Below are positions 1-5,071 of a stretch of DNA of 5,190 nucleotides, piece after piece (within the stretch, counting starts at the first letter, position 1; every line of letters begins with the position of its first letter). Source of the DNA: an uncultured Acidaminococcus sp. (GTDB lineage: Bacteria; Bacillota_C; Negativicutes; Acidaminococcales; Acidaminococcaceae); NCBI GenBank assembly GCA_900314165.1, contig OMUE01000210.1:1-5190 (forward strand). Direction: 5' to 3'. The notes beneath the pieces were generated by a model, which was not told where the DNA came from, did no database searches, and saw nothing but the letters and a program-made list of their open reading frames with translations. Both the position numbers and the translations under genes were made by a program.

Positions 1-38
1 AATACCATGGACAGATTCCGTGCATCATACTGTTTCAT
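1..38 (-). CDS. Start of a gene that leaves the window (partial, 12 codons)
   Basis: Read on the minus strand from base 38 there is an ATG followed by open codons giving MKQYDARNLSMV, which run off the left edge. GGAG lies at 43-46, four bases before the ATG, and a perfect TATAAT lies at 67-72, so promoter, ribosome site and start are in a sensible order. The gene follows nrdR and its terminator on the same strand, so it is probably a separate transcription unit. The N-terminus reminds me of Firmicute nicotinate phosphoribosyltransferases, which often have an R-N-L-S/T-hydrophobic stretch just after the start. Twelve residues are too few to name it, so I give no symbol. The start is fairly likely; the function is a guess. 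Confidence 0.5.
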   Translation of the reverse strand, partial: MKQYDARNLSMV

Positions 39-66
39 AGCTCTCCGCCTTTCTGGGTACATATTA

Positions 67-72
67 ATTATA
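67..72 (-). promoter_or_regulatory. -10 element (TATAAT) before the left-edge gene
   Basis: A perfect TATAAT on the minus strand lies 28 bases before the ATG at 38, which predicts a leader of roughly 20 bases. No good -35 box lies at the usual distance: 17 bases upstream the sequence is GGAACT. An alternative pairing is TTGTAA with TAATAT at 18 bases. A weak -35 next to an octamer array (96-127) would fit a promoter that needs an activator, but that is inference. Confidence 0.4.
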
Positions 73-95
73 TTTTACCACGGATTACAAGTTCC

Positions 96-127
96 GTGCA
101 TACGTGTTTGCGTGCATACGTGCATAC
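96..127. repeat. Tandem octamer array, four units
   Basis: Four adjoining 8-base units on the plus strand: GTGCATAC (96-103), the diverged GTGTTTGC (104-111), GTGCATAC (112-119) and GTGCATAC (120-127). The array begins 24 bases upstream of the TATAAT that serves the left-edge gene, so it could be a set of binding sites. It could equally be a simple slippage product. TTCCGTGCAT occurs at 92-101 and again at 16-25, inside the start of the gene. Confidence 0.7.
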
Positions 128-174
128 GAGAACATGTAGTGTGATGTAGAAGGGCTCCGCCCTGTCCGGCGGGC

Positions 175-260
175 TGTCGCCCCCGTAGGGGGAGAGGGCC
201 ATAGCGTAAGCTATGGCGAGGGGGCAGTGCAGCGCACCCTCTTCACTCTTCACTTTTCAC
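175..260 (+). repeat. Hairpin repeat A, copy 1, with heptamer tail
   Basis: Bases 175-239 match 3182-3246 over 65 bases with a single difference (A208 against C3215). The unit contains three successive hairpins: CCCCC-GTA-GGGGG (180-192), GCCATAGC-GTAA-GCTATGGC (198-217), and a GAGGG/CCCTC stem (218-222 with 237-241) around GTGC-AGC-GCAC. The one mismatch falls in the loop of the second hairpin, so the stem is intact in both copies. The 13-mer GTGCAGCGCACCC (227-239) is followed directly by three heptamers: TCTTCAC, TCTTCAC, TTTTCAC (240-260). Extra GC-rich hairpins to the left (AGGGC-TCC-GCCCT at 151-163) are not in copy 2. The repeat lies between the nrdR terminator and the next gene. Confidence 0.9.
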
Positions 261-271
261 TTCTATACAAG

Positions 272-305
272 AAAACGACTGTGAAGTCCCCTTCACAGTC
301 GTTTT
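272..305 (-). terminator. Terminator hairpin after nrdR
   Basis: A perfect 15-base-pair stem (272-286 with 291-305) closes a four-base loop. On the minus strand the loop reads GGGA, a GNRA-type tetraloop, and the 3' arm ends in four Ts. The hairpin begins four bases after the nrdR stop codon, where an intrinsic terminator of an ftsZ-nrdR transcript is expected. The T-run is short, but the stem also has As at its base, so it could work in both directions. Confidence 0.85.
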
Positions 306-309
306 GAAC

Positions 310-780
310 TTATTTTCCAGCCCCATTATTCTTCTTCAGCATGTTCTGGATTTCCTGCATGAAGCTGTTTACATCGGCAAACTGACGATACACGGAGGCA
401 AAACGGACATAGGCAATCTGGTCGATCTTCTCCAGATGTTCCATGACCTTCTCCCCGATCTGGGAAGACTTGATCTCGTTTTCCCCGGTAGCCCGGACCT
501 CTGCCTCGATTTTTGCCGCCAGTCCCTGAATCTGATCATAGGTAAAAGGCCGCTTTTCGAAAGCCCGCAACAGCCCGGCCAGGATTTTCTTGTTATCGAA
601 CATTTCCCGCCGGCCGTCCTTTTTGATGACCAGCAGCGGCACCTGTTCGTACTTCTCATAGGTCGTAAACCGCCGTCCGCACTCCGGACACTCTCTCCGT
701 CGCCGGATGGAGGCCCCATCGTCGATGGTACGGGAATCGATGACACGAGTATCCTCATGTTTACAGAATGGACACTTCAT
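310..780 (-). CDS. nrdR: Transcriptional repressor NrdR
   Basis: NrdR represses ribonucleotide reductase operons by binding tandem NrdR boxes and senses ATP/dATP through its ATP-cone. The 156-residue length is normal for the family. The zinc ribbon is visible as Cys3, Cys6, Cys31 and Cys34 (MKCPFC and ECPECG), with the basic RRRR run at 26-29 and the RRFTTYE segment at 36-42. The ATP-cone spans about 49-139 and starts at LLVIKKDGRRE. The ATG at 780 puts the zinc ribbon at the N-terminus, as in all family members, and AGGGGG (789-794) lies eight bases before it. The gene starts 19 bases after the ftsZ stop, so it is probably co-transcribed with ftsZ and relies on its promoter. A strong terminator follows at once. 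No nrd target genes are in the window. Confidence 0.97.
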   Translation of the reverse strand: MKCPFCKHEDTRVIDSRTIDDGASIRRRRECPECGRRFTTYEKYEQVPLLVIKKDGRREMFDNKKILAGLLRAFEKRPFTYDQIQGLAAKIEAEVRATGENEIKSSQIGEKVMEHLEKIDQIAYVRFASVYRQFADVNSFMQEIQNMLKKNNGAGK

Positions 781-799
781 ACCCTATACCCCCTGCCGC

Positions 800-1921
800 T
801 TATTTGTTGTGGCTTTTGATCCAGGGCGGAATCTCCGAGGTAGGAGAAGTGAAGCCGCTAACCTTGGAGGCAGCAGCCGTTTCAGCAGCCTTCGTGAACC
901 GGCTGGTCTGGGTTTCCGGCTTTACAAAATTTTTCGGTTTCAGGTCGGGATTGCCGCTTTTGCCTTCGTCAATGCCCGTAGCGATCACGGTGACGCGGAT
1001 TTCGTCTTCCATGTTTTCATCGATGGTAGCACCGAAGATAATGATGGCATCGGGATCCACTACGTCCGTAATGATCTTGGAAGCTTCGTTTACGTCGAAC
1101 AGGGACATGTTGGGGCCGCCGGTGATGTTCAGCAGCACGCCCTTAGCGCCTTCTACAGTGCTTTCCAGCAGCGGGCTCTTCACAGCAGCTTCTGCAGCCG
1201 CAGCAGCGCCTTCGTCGCCTTTGCTGGTGCCGATACCCATCATAGCGCTGCCAGCGTTGGTCATAACGGCTTTCACGTCGTTAAAGTCCACGTTGATCAG
1301 GCCGGGCACGGAAATCAGGTCGGAAATGCCCTGCACGCCCTGACGCAGTACGTCATCGGCCAGTTTAAAGGAATCTTTGAAGGACATCCGCTTGTCGGCT
1401 ACCTGCAGCAGACGATCGTTGGGGATGGTGATCAAAGCATCCACTTTGGATTTCAGGTTGGCAATGCCCTGTTCAGCTACGTTGAAACGACGACGGCCTT
1501 CGAAGGAGAAGGGTTTCGTCACAACGCCTACAGTCAGAGCACCGGCTTGTTTAGCCATTTCTGCCACTACGTGAGCTGCACCGGTACCGGTACCGCCGCC
1601 CATACCTGCAGTAATGAAGACCATGTCTGCACCTTTGACAGCTTCTGCCAGCGCTTCCTTGGATTCTTCAGCGGATTTTTCACCAACTTCAGGATTAGCC
1701 CCTGCGCCCAGACCTCTGGTGATGTCTTCACCGATCTGGATTTTCGTGGGAGCCGTAGATTTCTTTAATTGTTGTGCATCGCAGTTTACAGCGATGAATT
1801 CTACACCCTGCAAGCCCGCTTCAATCATACGGTCTACGGCGTTATTACCGCCACCGCCTACACCAATGACCTTTATTTTTTCCAAAGGCTGGTCTAAATT
1901 TTCGTTGTCTGCCTCATACAT
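800..1921 (-). CDS. ftsZ: Cell division protein FtsZ
   Basis: FtsZ is the tubulin-like GTPase that polymerises into the Z-ring at midcell and recruits the division machinery. Visible features are the nucleotide-binding VGGGGNNAV (21-29), the tubulin signature GGGTGTG (108-114), and the T7 synergy loop NVDFND (210-215), whose Asp212 and Asp215 match the catalytic aspartates. The C-terminal globular half ends near residue 316. A short K/T/A-rich linker (about 319-362) leads to the conserved C-terminal peptide EIPPWIK (363-369), which in other species binds FtsA, SepF and other partners. The length of 373 residues is normal. The ATG at 1921 has AGGAGG (1932-1937) ten bases upstream. Unlike many Firmicutes, ftsA is not next to it: the upstream gene is galU, 341 bases away. 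nrdR follows 19 bases downstream. Confidence 0.98.
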   Translation of the reverse strand: MYEADNENLDQPLEKIKVIGVGGGGNNAVDRMIEAGLQGVEFIAVNCDAQQLKKSTAPTKIQIGEDITRGLGAGANPEVGEKSAEESKEALAEAVKGADMVFITAGMGGGTGTGAAHVVAEMAKQAGALTVGVVTKPFSFEGRRRFNVAEQGIANLKSKVDALITIPNDRLLQVADKRMSFKDSFKLADDVLRQGVQGISDLISVPGLINVDFNDVKAVMTNAGSAMMGIGTSKGDEGAAAAAEAAVKSPLLESTVEGAKGVLLNITGGPNMSLFDVNEASKIITDVVDPDAIIIFGATIDENMEDEIRVTVIATGIDEGKSGNPDLKPKNFVKPETQTSRFTKAAETAAASKVSGFTSPTSEIPPWIKSHNK

Positions 1922-1968
1922 AATACCTGGTCCTCCTACTCTATTGTGTCAATAAGATTTAATTTCTT

Positions 1969-1974
1969 ATAATA
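1969..1974 (-). promoter_or_regulatory. Possible -10 element for ftsZ-nrdR
   Basis: TATTAT on the minus strand differs from TATAAT at one base and would start transcription about 40 bases before the ftsZ ATG. The candidate -35 (TAGTCT or TTAGTC at 17-18 bases) is poor. It is the best candidate I see in the gap, but transcription could start further upstream or read through from galU. Confidence 0.25.
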
Positions 1975-1977
1975 CAC

Positions 1978-2013
1978 GCACTATATCTAATAGACTAACA
2001 CAAAATGCGGAAT
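1978..2013. promoter_or_regulatory. Possible tandem NrdR boxes before ftsZ-nrdR
   Basis: The published NrdR box consensus is acaCwAtATaTwGtgt. Plus-strand bases 1978-1993 match it at 11 of 16 positions, with CACTATAT as the strong half. Bases 1998-2013 match at about 10 of 16, with ACACAAAAT. The centres are 20 bases apart, close to two helical turns, and the first site would sit just upstream of the possible -10. Since nrdR is in the operon downstream, autoregulation would make sense. The region is AT-rich and the matches are imperfect, so this is tentative. Confidence 0.25.
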
Positions 2014-2089
2014 TTGTACAGAAAAATAGCGTTGAAAGCTCATTAGCAATTATTCTTTGGTCATTTTAACACAATACTTCGACAAATAA

Positions 2090-2176
2090 CCGTAGGGGCG
2101 CATCGTAAGATGCGCCCACCAAGAATTCCTTAAATGAACATGCCTGGTGGGTTCATCTTACGATGAACCCCTACGG
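2090..2176. repeat. Paired-hairpin inverted repeat B
   Basis: Two 32-base arms (2090-2121 and 2145-2176) are inverted copies separated by 23 bases. Each arm is itself a perfect hairpin with a 9-base-pair stem and 4-base loop (2096-2117 and 2149-2170). The arms differ at only four positions, and those four are paired within each hairpin: CG/CG in the left stem is replaced by TT/AA in the right. Both small hairpins are therefore perfect, while the long arm-to-arm pairing has mismatches. The outer ends read CCGTAGGGG and CCCCTACGG. The layout resembles REP-type doublets or a small non-autonomous element. No transposase is nearby, and I see no T-run that would make it a standard terminator. Confidence 0.85.
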
Positions 2177-2262
2177 ATTCGTATCGGAAGGCAGTGTTTA
2201 TTTCGAGTTATTTTGAAAGTTAATGATATCTTTCTTTACTCGAGCCTAAAGACCTTTCCCCA

Positions 2263-3153
2263 TTATTCCTTGATTTTATCCGCCATGCTCAGCAGATATT
2301 CTTTGAACGCAGGACCCAGGTCCTCCCGCCGCAAAGCAAATTCCACGGTAGCCTTCAGATAGCCCAGCTTATCCCCCGTATCGTACCGCTTGCCGGAGAA
2401 ATTATAGGCGTACACGGATTCGTTGTGAGCCATGACCCGCAGGGCGTCCGTCAGCTGGATTTCCCCGCCCTTGCCGGGCTTGGTCTGTTCCAGCACATCG
2501 AACACATCCGGCGTGATCACGTACCGGCCCAGAGCGGCAAACCGGCTGGGGGCTTCCTCCACATTGGGTTTTTCCACCATGTCCCGAACCTTCAGCAGGT
2601 TGGGGTCGTCCGTAGCCACCCCGTCGATGATGCCGTAGGAGCTCACCTGTTCCGGCCGTACCGTCTGGCAGCCGATGACCGTGCCCCCGGTCTTGTCATA
2701 CTGGTCCATCAATTGCCGCAGGGCCGGTTCCCCGTTGCCCGTGTACACGATGTCGTCCCCCAGGATGACCCCGAAAGGCTCCCCGTCGATAAATTCCTTG
2801 GCACACAGGATGGCGTCCCCCAGCCCACGCATGTACTTTTGCCGCACATAGTGGATCTTGATGTCGGAGATCTTACGGATTTCCTTCAGCAGCTTCATCT
2901 TGCCGGACTCGTACAGATGCTGTTCCAGTTCCGGAGAGGAATCGAAATGGTTTTCGATGGCCCGTTTGGCATGGCCGGAAATGATCAGGATCTGCTCGAT
3001 GCCGCTGGCCTGGATTTCTTCTACTATATATTGGATCGTAGGCTTATCTACAATAGGAAGCATTTCCTTCGGCATCGCCTTCGTTTCCGGCAAAAACCGG
3101 GTCCCGAATCCCGCAGCAGGAATCACTGCCTTCCGCACTCTCTGTATACTCAA
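2263..3153 (-). CDS. galU: UTP-glucose-1-phosphate uridylyltransferase GalU
   Basis: GalU makes UDP-glucose and pyrophosphate from UTP and glucose-1-phosphate, supplying glucose for wall polymers, glycolipids and galactose metabolism in the cytoplasm. The nucleotidyltransferase fold is marked by the N-terminal AAGFGTRFLPETK, then KEMLPIVDKP, RQKYMRGLGDA, LGDDIV, EKP, GRYVI and GGEIQLTDA, in the usual family order. The frame can be extended to a TTG at 3159, but AGGAGG (3162-3167) would then be only two bases away. The TTG at 3153 is eight bases from it and leaves MSIQRVRKAVIPAAG, a typical GalU start, so I use it. That gives 296 residues, a normal length. No ATG is available near the start, so TTG initiation may keep expression modest. 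galU lies 112 bases after pgi, with a hairpin repeat between, and may share its transcript. Confidence 0.96.
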   Translation of the reverse strand: MSIQRVRKAVIPAAGFGTRFLPETKAMPKEMLPIVDKPTIQYIVEEIQASGIEQILIISGHAKRAIENHFDSSPELEQHLYESGKMKLLKEIRKISDIKIHYVRQKYMRGLGDAILCAKEFIDGEPFGVILGDDIVYTGNGEPALRQLMDQYDKTGGTVIGCQTVRPEQVSSYGIIDGVATDDPNLLKVRDMVEKPNVEEAPSRFAALGRYVITPDVFDVLEQTKPGKGGEIQLTDALRVMAHNESVYAYNFSGKRYDTGDKLGYLKATVEFALRREDLGPAFKEYLLSMADKIKE

Positions 3154-3161
3154 GTTCAAAA

Positions 3162-3167
3162 CCTCCT
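3162..3167 (-). promoter_or_regulatory. galU ribosome binding site that decides the start
   Basis: AGGAGG on the minus strand is eight bases before the TTG at 3153 and two bases before the TTG at 3159. Normal spacing favours 3153. The site begins 15 bases after the end of hairpin repeat A copy 2, so that repeat's hairpins would lie in the galU leader of any transcript coming from pgi. Confidence 0.75.
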
Positions 3168-3181
3168 AAATATGGTGTCGT

Positions 3182-3269
3182 TGTCGCCCCCGTAGGGGGA
3201 GAGGGCCATAGCGTCAGCTATGGCGAGGGGGCAGTGCAGCGCACCCCCTCTTCGCTCTTCGCTTTTTAC
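3182..3269 (+). repeat. Hairpin repeat A, copy 2, with heptamer tail
   Basis: Bases 3182-3246 repeat 175-239 with one change in 65 bases. The hairpins are CCCCC-GTA-GGGGG (3187-3199), GCCATAGC-GTCA-GCTATGGC (3205-3224), and a GAGGGGG/CCCCCTC stem (3225-3231 with 3244-3250) around the GTGCAGCGCAC core. This last stem is longer than in copy 1 because two Cs are added. The 13-mer GTGCAGCGCACCC (3234-3246) is followed by CC and the heptamers TCTTCGC, TCTTCGC and TTTTTAC (3249-3269). The third heptamer includes the pgi stop codon. There is no T-run after the hairpins on the minus strand, so a normal intrinsic terminator is not evident. Confidence 0.9.
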
Positions 3270-4705
3270 CGTTCCGCCAGCTTCTTATTCATAATCCGCT
3301 TGTACACTTCTACGCCGGGCTGGTCGAAGGCGTCCACATCCGCCAGCTCCCCTTCGTAGGCGATGCTGAGCATCAGGAAGAAGAAGATCTGTCCCAGATA
3401 ATATTCGTTCAGCTTCGGCAGCATGTACCGTGCGTTCAACCGCTTGTCGCTGGACAGGGCGTTTTCGTTGGCTTCCATAGCTGCCTTCAGGGCGCTGCCC
3501 ACATCCAGGCCATCGTCCTTGGCAAATTCCGGAATATCCGGGAACGGATTCTTCACGGTCAGCCGGCCTTCCATAGCGTCCACCCACAGGAATTGGACCA
3601 CCTTGTCCCGGATGCCGTCCTGGTGCATCTGGGTCTGGGCATGCATGTCCGTGGTACCGATGGCCACCACAGGTGTCCGGCCGTAATGGATCACGTTGCC
3701 CCGGCGGTCGTACCGTTTTCCCAGGGATTCAGCCAGCAATTGCACATACCATTCGCCCAGGGACTTCAGATCCATAGCGTAAGGCATGAAGATTTCAATG
3801 GAGCAGCCGTGGAATTTCTTGCCCACGAATTTCAGGGCTGCGTTGTACAAAGCCGGATTGTCCTCCACCTTGTCGGACTGGCACCAGGTATCCATATCCC
3901 GGGCACCCCGCAGCAGTTCCGGAATGTCCATGCCCAGGACCGCAGCCGTTACCAGGCCCGGTTCCGACAGCACGCTGAAGCGGCCGCCGATGCCATTGGG
4001 CACGTCGAACAGCGGCCAGTTGAATCTCTTGGCCAATTTATTCAGAGGACCGTTGGTCATCCGTTCATCCGTCACCACAGCCCCATCCACCGTGTAGGTG
4101 TCAGGCTGGCTGGCGAAATGGTTATACAAATATAGGAAGGAAACTGTAGGCTCCAGGGTGGTGCCGGACTTGGAAATGGGCACCAAGAGAACATTGGTCA
4201 GCCGGTTTTCCTTAGCTTTCACATGCTTTGCCTTCAAGGCGGATTTGGCCATGACATCTTCCAGCATGGTCGGATCCACGTTGTTGCCGGCAAACAGGAT
4301 GGTGGGCAGCTTGTCCGCCTTGGGACCGCTCCACAGCGCGTTCTGGAAGCAGTCGTACAGCACCTTGTTGCCCAGGTAGGAACCGCCGATGCCGCAGAAA
4401 ATCACCACGTCCTTGGTGGCCCGGACCTTTTCGCCGAAGTCTTTGAACCGCTGCAGCAGTTCCGGAGTGTTAGGATGGTTCGGATCCGGATAGGGCAGCC
4501 GGGTGAAATACACCGGTTCAGGAGCCCCGTCCTTGGACAGGTGGTTGTAGGCCGTGCCTTCCTTGCGGATGGTGGCTACGCCGTCCACAGCCCGTTGCAG
4601 TTCGGTCTTGATGTTTGCCAGGTCTTCTTCTACAATTCTGCCTTCGCCCAACATATTGGTAAAGGACATCCGCAGCCCAGAAGGTAGTTCAAAATTCTCC
4701 CGCAT
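3266..4705 (-). CDS. pgi: Glucose-6-phosphate isomerase
   Basis: Pgi interconverts glucose-6-phosphate and fructose-6-phosphate in glycolysis and gluconeogenesis, in the cytoplasm. The sequence shows FCGIGGSYLGNK (103-114), the phosphate-binding SKSGTT (178-183), signature 1 as GIGGRFSVLSEPGL (238-251), and signature 2 around VQLLAESLGK (321-330). By family alignment Glu326, His355 (in TTDMHAQTQMHQDG) and Lys469 (in DQPGVEVYK) fill the catalytic roles. At 479 residues it belongs to the shorter bacterial class rather than the roughly 550-residue E. coli type. The ATG at 4705 has GGAGAGG (4713-4719) seven bases upstream. The best promoter is near 5000, giving a leader of nearly 290 bases. It is the first gene of the same-strand cluster, and galU follows across repeat A copy 2. 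Confidence 0.97.
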   Translation of the reverse strand: MRENFELPSGLRMSFTNMLGEGRIVEEDLANIKTELQRAVDGVATIRKEGTAYNHLSKDGAPEPVYFTRLPYPDPNHPNTPELLQRFKDFGEKVRATKDVVIFCGIGGSYLGNKVLYDCFQNALWSGPKADKLPTILFAGNNVDPTMLEDVMAKSALKAKHVKAKENRLTNVLLVPISKSGTTLEPTVSFLYLYNHFASQPDTYTVDGAVVTDERMTNGPLNKLAKRFNWPLFDVPNGIGGRFSVLSEPGLVTAAVLGMDIPELLRGARDMDTWCQSDKVEDNPALYNAALKFVGKKFHGCSIEIFMPYAMDLKSLGEWYVQLLAESLGKRYDRRGNVIHYGRTPVVAIGTTDMHAQTQMHQDGIRDKVVQFLWVDAMEGRLTVKNPFPDIPEFAKDDGLDVGSALKAAMEANENALSSDKRLNARYMLPKLNEYYLGQIFFFLMLSIAYEGELADVDAFDQPGVEVYKRIMNKKLAER

Positions 4706-4826
4706 TTACAATCCTCTCCATTTCCCGCAGACCAATATGGTTCTGCCCGTAATCTTCCAAACTCCTTACATCGCTTTCCCCTACCAGCAGCGCCTCTGCC
4801 GCAGCCCCTGTATATGCCCACCCATC
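4689..4826 (-). pseudogene. Possible 3' remnant of a gene overlapping the pgi start
   Basis: On the minus strand one frame is open for 45 codons before a TGA (4689-4691) 17 bases inside pgi. The predicted residues are well mixed and protein-like, for example AAEALLVGESDV and GLREMERIVNAGEF, unlike the Arg/Gly/Cys-rich neighbouring frame. There is no usable start, and an in-frame TGA (4827-4829) closes the frame just beyond the edge of hairpin repeat C. It could be the tail of an older gene whose 5' part was lost where the repeat now lies. It could also be chance, since 45 open codons are common in GC-rich DNA. I do not recognise a family. Confidence 0.2.
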
Positions 4827-4877
4827 TCAAGTCCGCCCTTTTCAAGGGCGGGGGACCATCCGTAGGATGGTGGTGGG
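4817..4877. repeat. Branched hairpin repeat C
   Basis: An outer stem CCCACC (4817-4822) with GGTGGG (4872-4877) encloses two hairpins: CCGCCCTT-TTC-AAGGGCGG (4833-4851) and ACCATCC-GTA-GGATGGT (4855-4871). Together they predict a three-way-junction fold on either strand. The right edge TGGTGGGTT also occurs in the right arm of repeat B (2145-2153), and the GTA-loop hairpin recalls repeat A, so the families may be related. Only one copy is in this window, so its repeated nature is inferred from this design. It sits in the predicted pgi leader. Confidence 0.65.
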
Positions 4878-4884
4878 TTAATTC

Positions 4885-4908
4885 TCGATTTTTCTATCTA
4901 AAAATCGA
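4885..4908. other. AT-rich hairpin in the pgi leader
   Basis: TCGATTTTT (4885-4893) and AAAAATCGA (4900-4908) form a perfect 9-base-pair stem with a six-base loop. The stem is too AT-rich to be a strong terminator for transcription towards pgi, though its A/T runs give it a weak terminator-like look in both directions. It could mark the old end of a neighbouring transcript. Confidence 0.45.
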
Positions 4909-4934
4909 ATCTGTCTCTGATTTTTAATTGATTG

Positions 4935-4948
4935 TGTAAAAATTTACA
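4935..4948. promoter_or_regulatory. Palindrome TGTAAA-AA-TTTACA, operator-like
   Basis: Six-base arms with a two-base centre form a compact palindrome in the predicted transcribed leader of pgi, about 45 bases after the predicted start of P1. TGTAAA also occurs at 5041-5046 near the other promoter. A dimeric regulator could bind here, but AT-rich DNA makes such palindromes by chance. Confidence 0.25.
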
Positions 4949-4998
4949 ATAAACCTGTCTAAAATGTAAGAAATTCAGAGCAAAAGCTATACACTTTT

Positions 4999-5027
4999 AT
5001 TGTATACGAATCAGGAAAAATTTTCAA
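4999..5027 (-). promoter_or_regulatory. Promoter P1 for pgi
   Basis: On the minus strand TTGAAA (5022-5027), a 17-base spacer and TACAAT (4999-5004) give five of six matches in both boxes at the ideal spacing, a good sigma-A-type promoter. Transcription would start near 4992. An inverted repeat TATACA/TGTATA (4988-4993 and 5001-5006) covers the -10 and start point and could be an operator. Confidence 0.65.
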
Positions 5028-5038
5028 TGATAGAATGA

Positions 5039-5067
5039 AATGTAAATAATTAAGCAGGAAGTGTCAA
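5039..5067 (-). promoter_or_regulatory. Promoter P2 for pgi
   Basis: A perfect TTGACA (5062-5067) is followed on the minus strand by a 17-base spacer and TACATT (5039-5044, four of six matches). It points towards pgi and lies just upstream of P1. Its -35 is only four bases from the G-rich heptamer tract, so DNA structure there could affect it. Confidence 0.45.
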
Positions 5068-5071
5068 GGTT

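Larger units (their letters stand above)
1922..2262. other. Intergenic region between galU and ftsZ (341 bases)
   Basis: This stretch has no convincing gene. From galU towards ftsZ it holds an unremarkable AT-rich 3' region (2177-2262) with no clear galU terminator, the paired-hairpin repeat at 2090-2176, and about 170 AT-rich bases that must carry the ftsZ promoter. The last part contains a TATTAT (1969-1974), NrdR-box-like sequences (1978-2013) and the ftsZ ribosome site. No classical -35/-10 pair stands out. Confidence 0.7.

Noticed and set aside
68..253. 61-codon minus-strand frame
   Set aside because: Covers the octamer array and hairpin repeat A; its codons come from repeat sequence and it has no ribosome site I trust.
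175..260. Insertion sequence or transposon end
   Set aside because: No transposase gene is in the window and no clear target-site duplication flanks either copy, so I describe it only as a repeat.
304..819. 171-codon open frame on the plus strand
   Set aside because: Antisense shadow of nrdR, running through the terminator; no family features.
707..1768. 353-codon open frame on the plus strand
   Set aside because: It lies opposite ftsZ, whose identity is certain. Its product is rich in His, Phe and Gly with no recognisable domain, which is typical of the antisense frame of a GC-rich gene.
2147..2362. 71-codon plus-strand frame
   Set aside because: Starts in repeat B and ends antisense to galU; no coding character.
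2425..3195. 256-codon open frame on the plus strand
   Set aside because: Antisense shadow of galU with no plausible domain.
3182..3231. Intrinsic terminator between pgi and galU
   Set aside because: The hairpins are strong, but no T-run follows them on the minus strand, so termination cannot be claimed.
4630..4845. 71-codon minus-strand frame overlapping the pgi start
   Set aside because: Very rich in Arg, Gly and Cys, lies largely inside pgi in another frame and starts within repeat C. The neighbouring frame (4689-4826) looks more protein-like.
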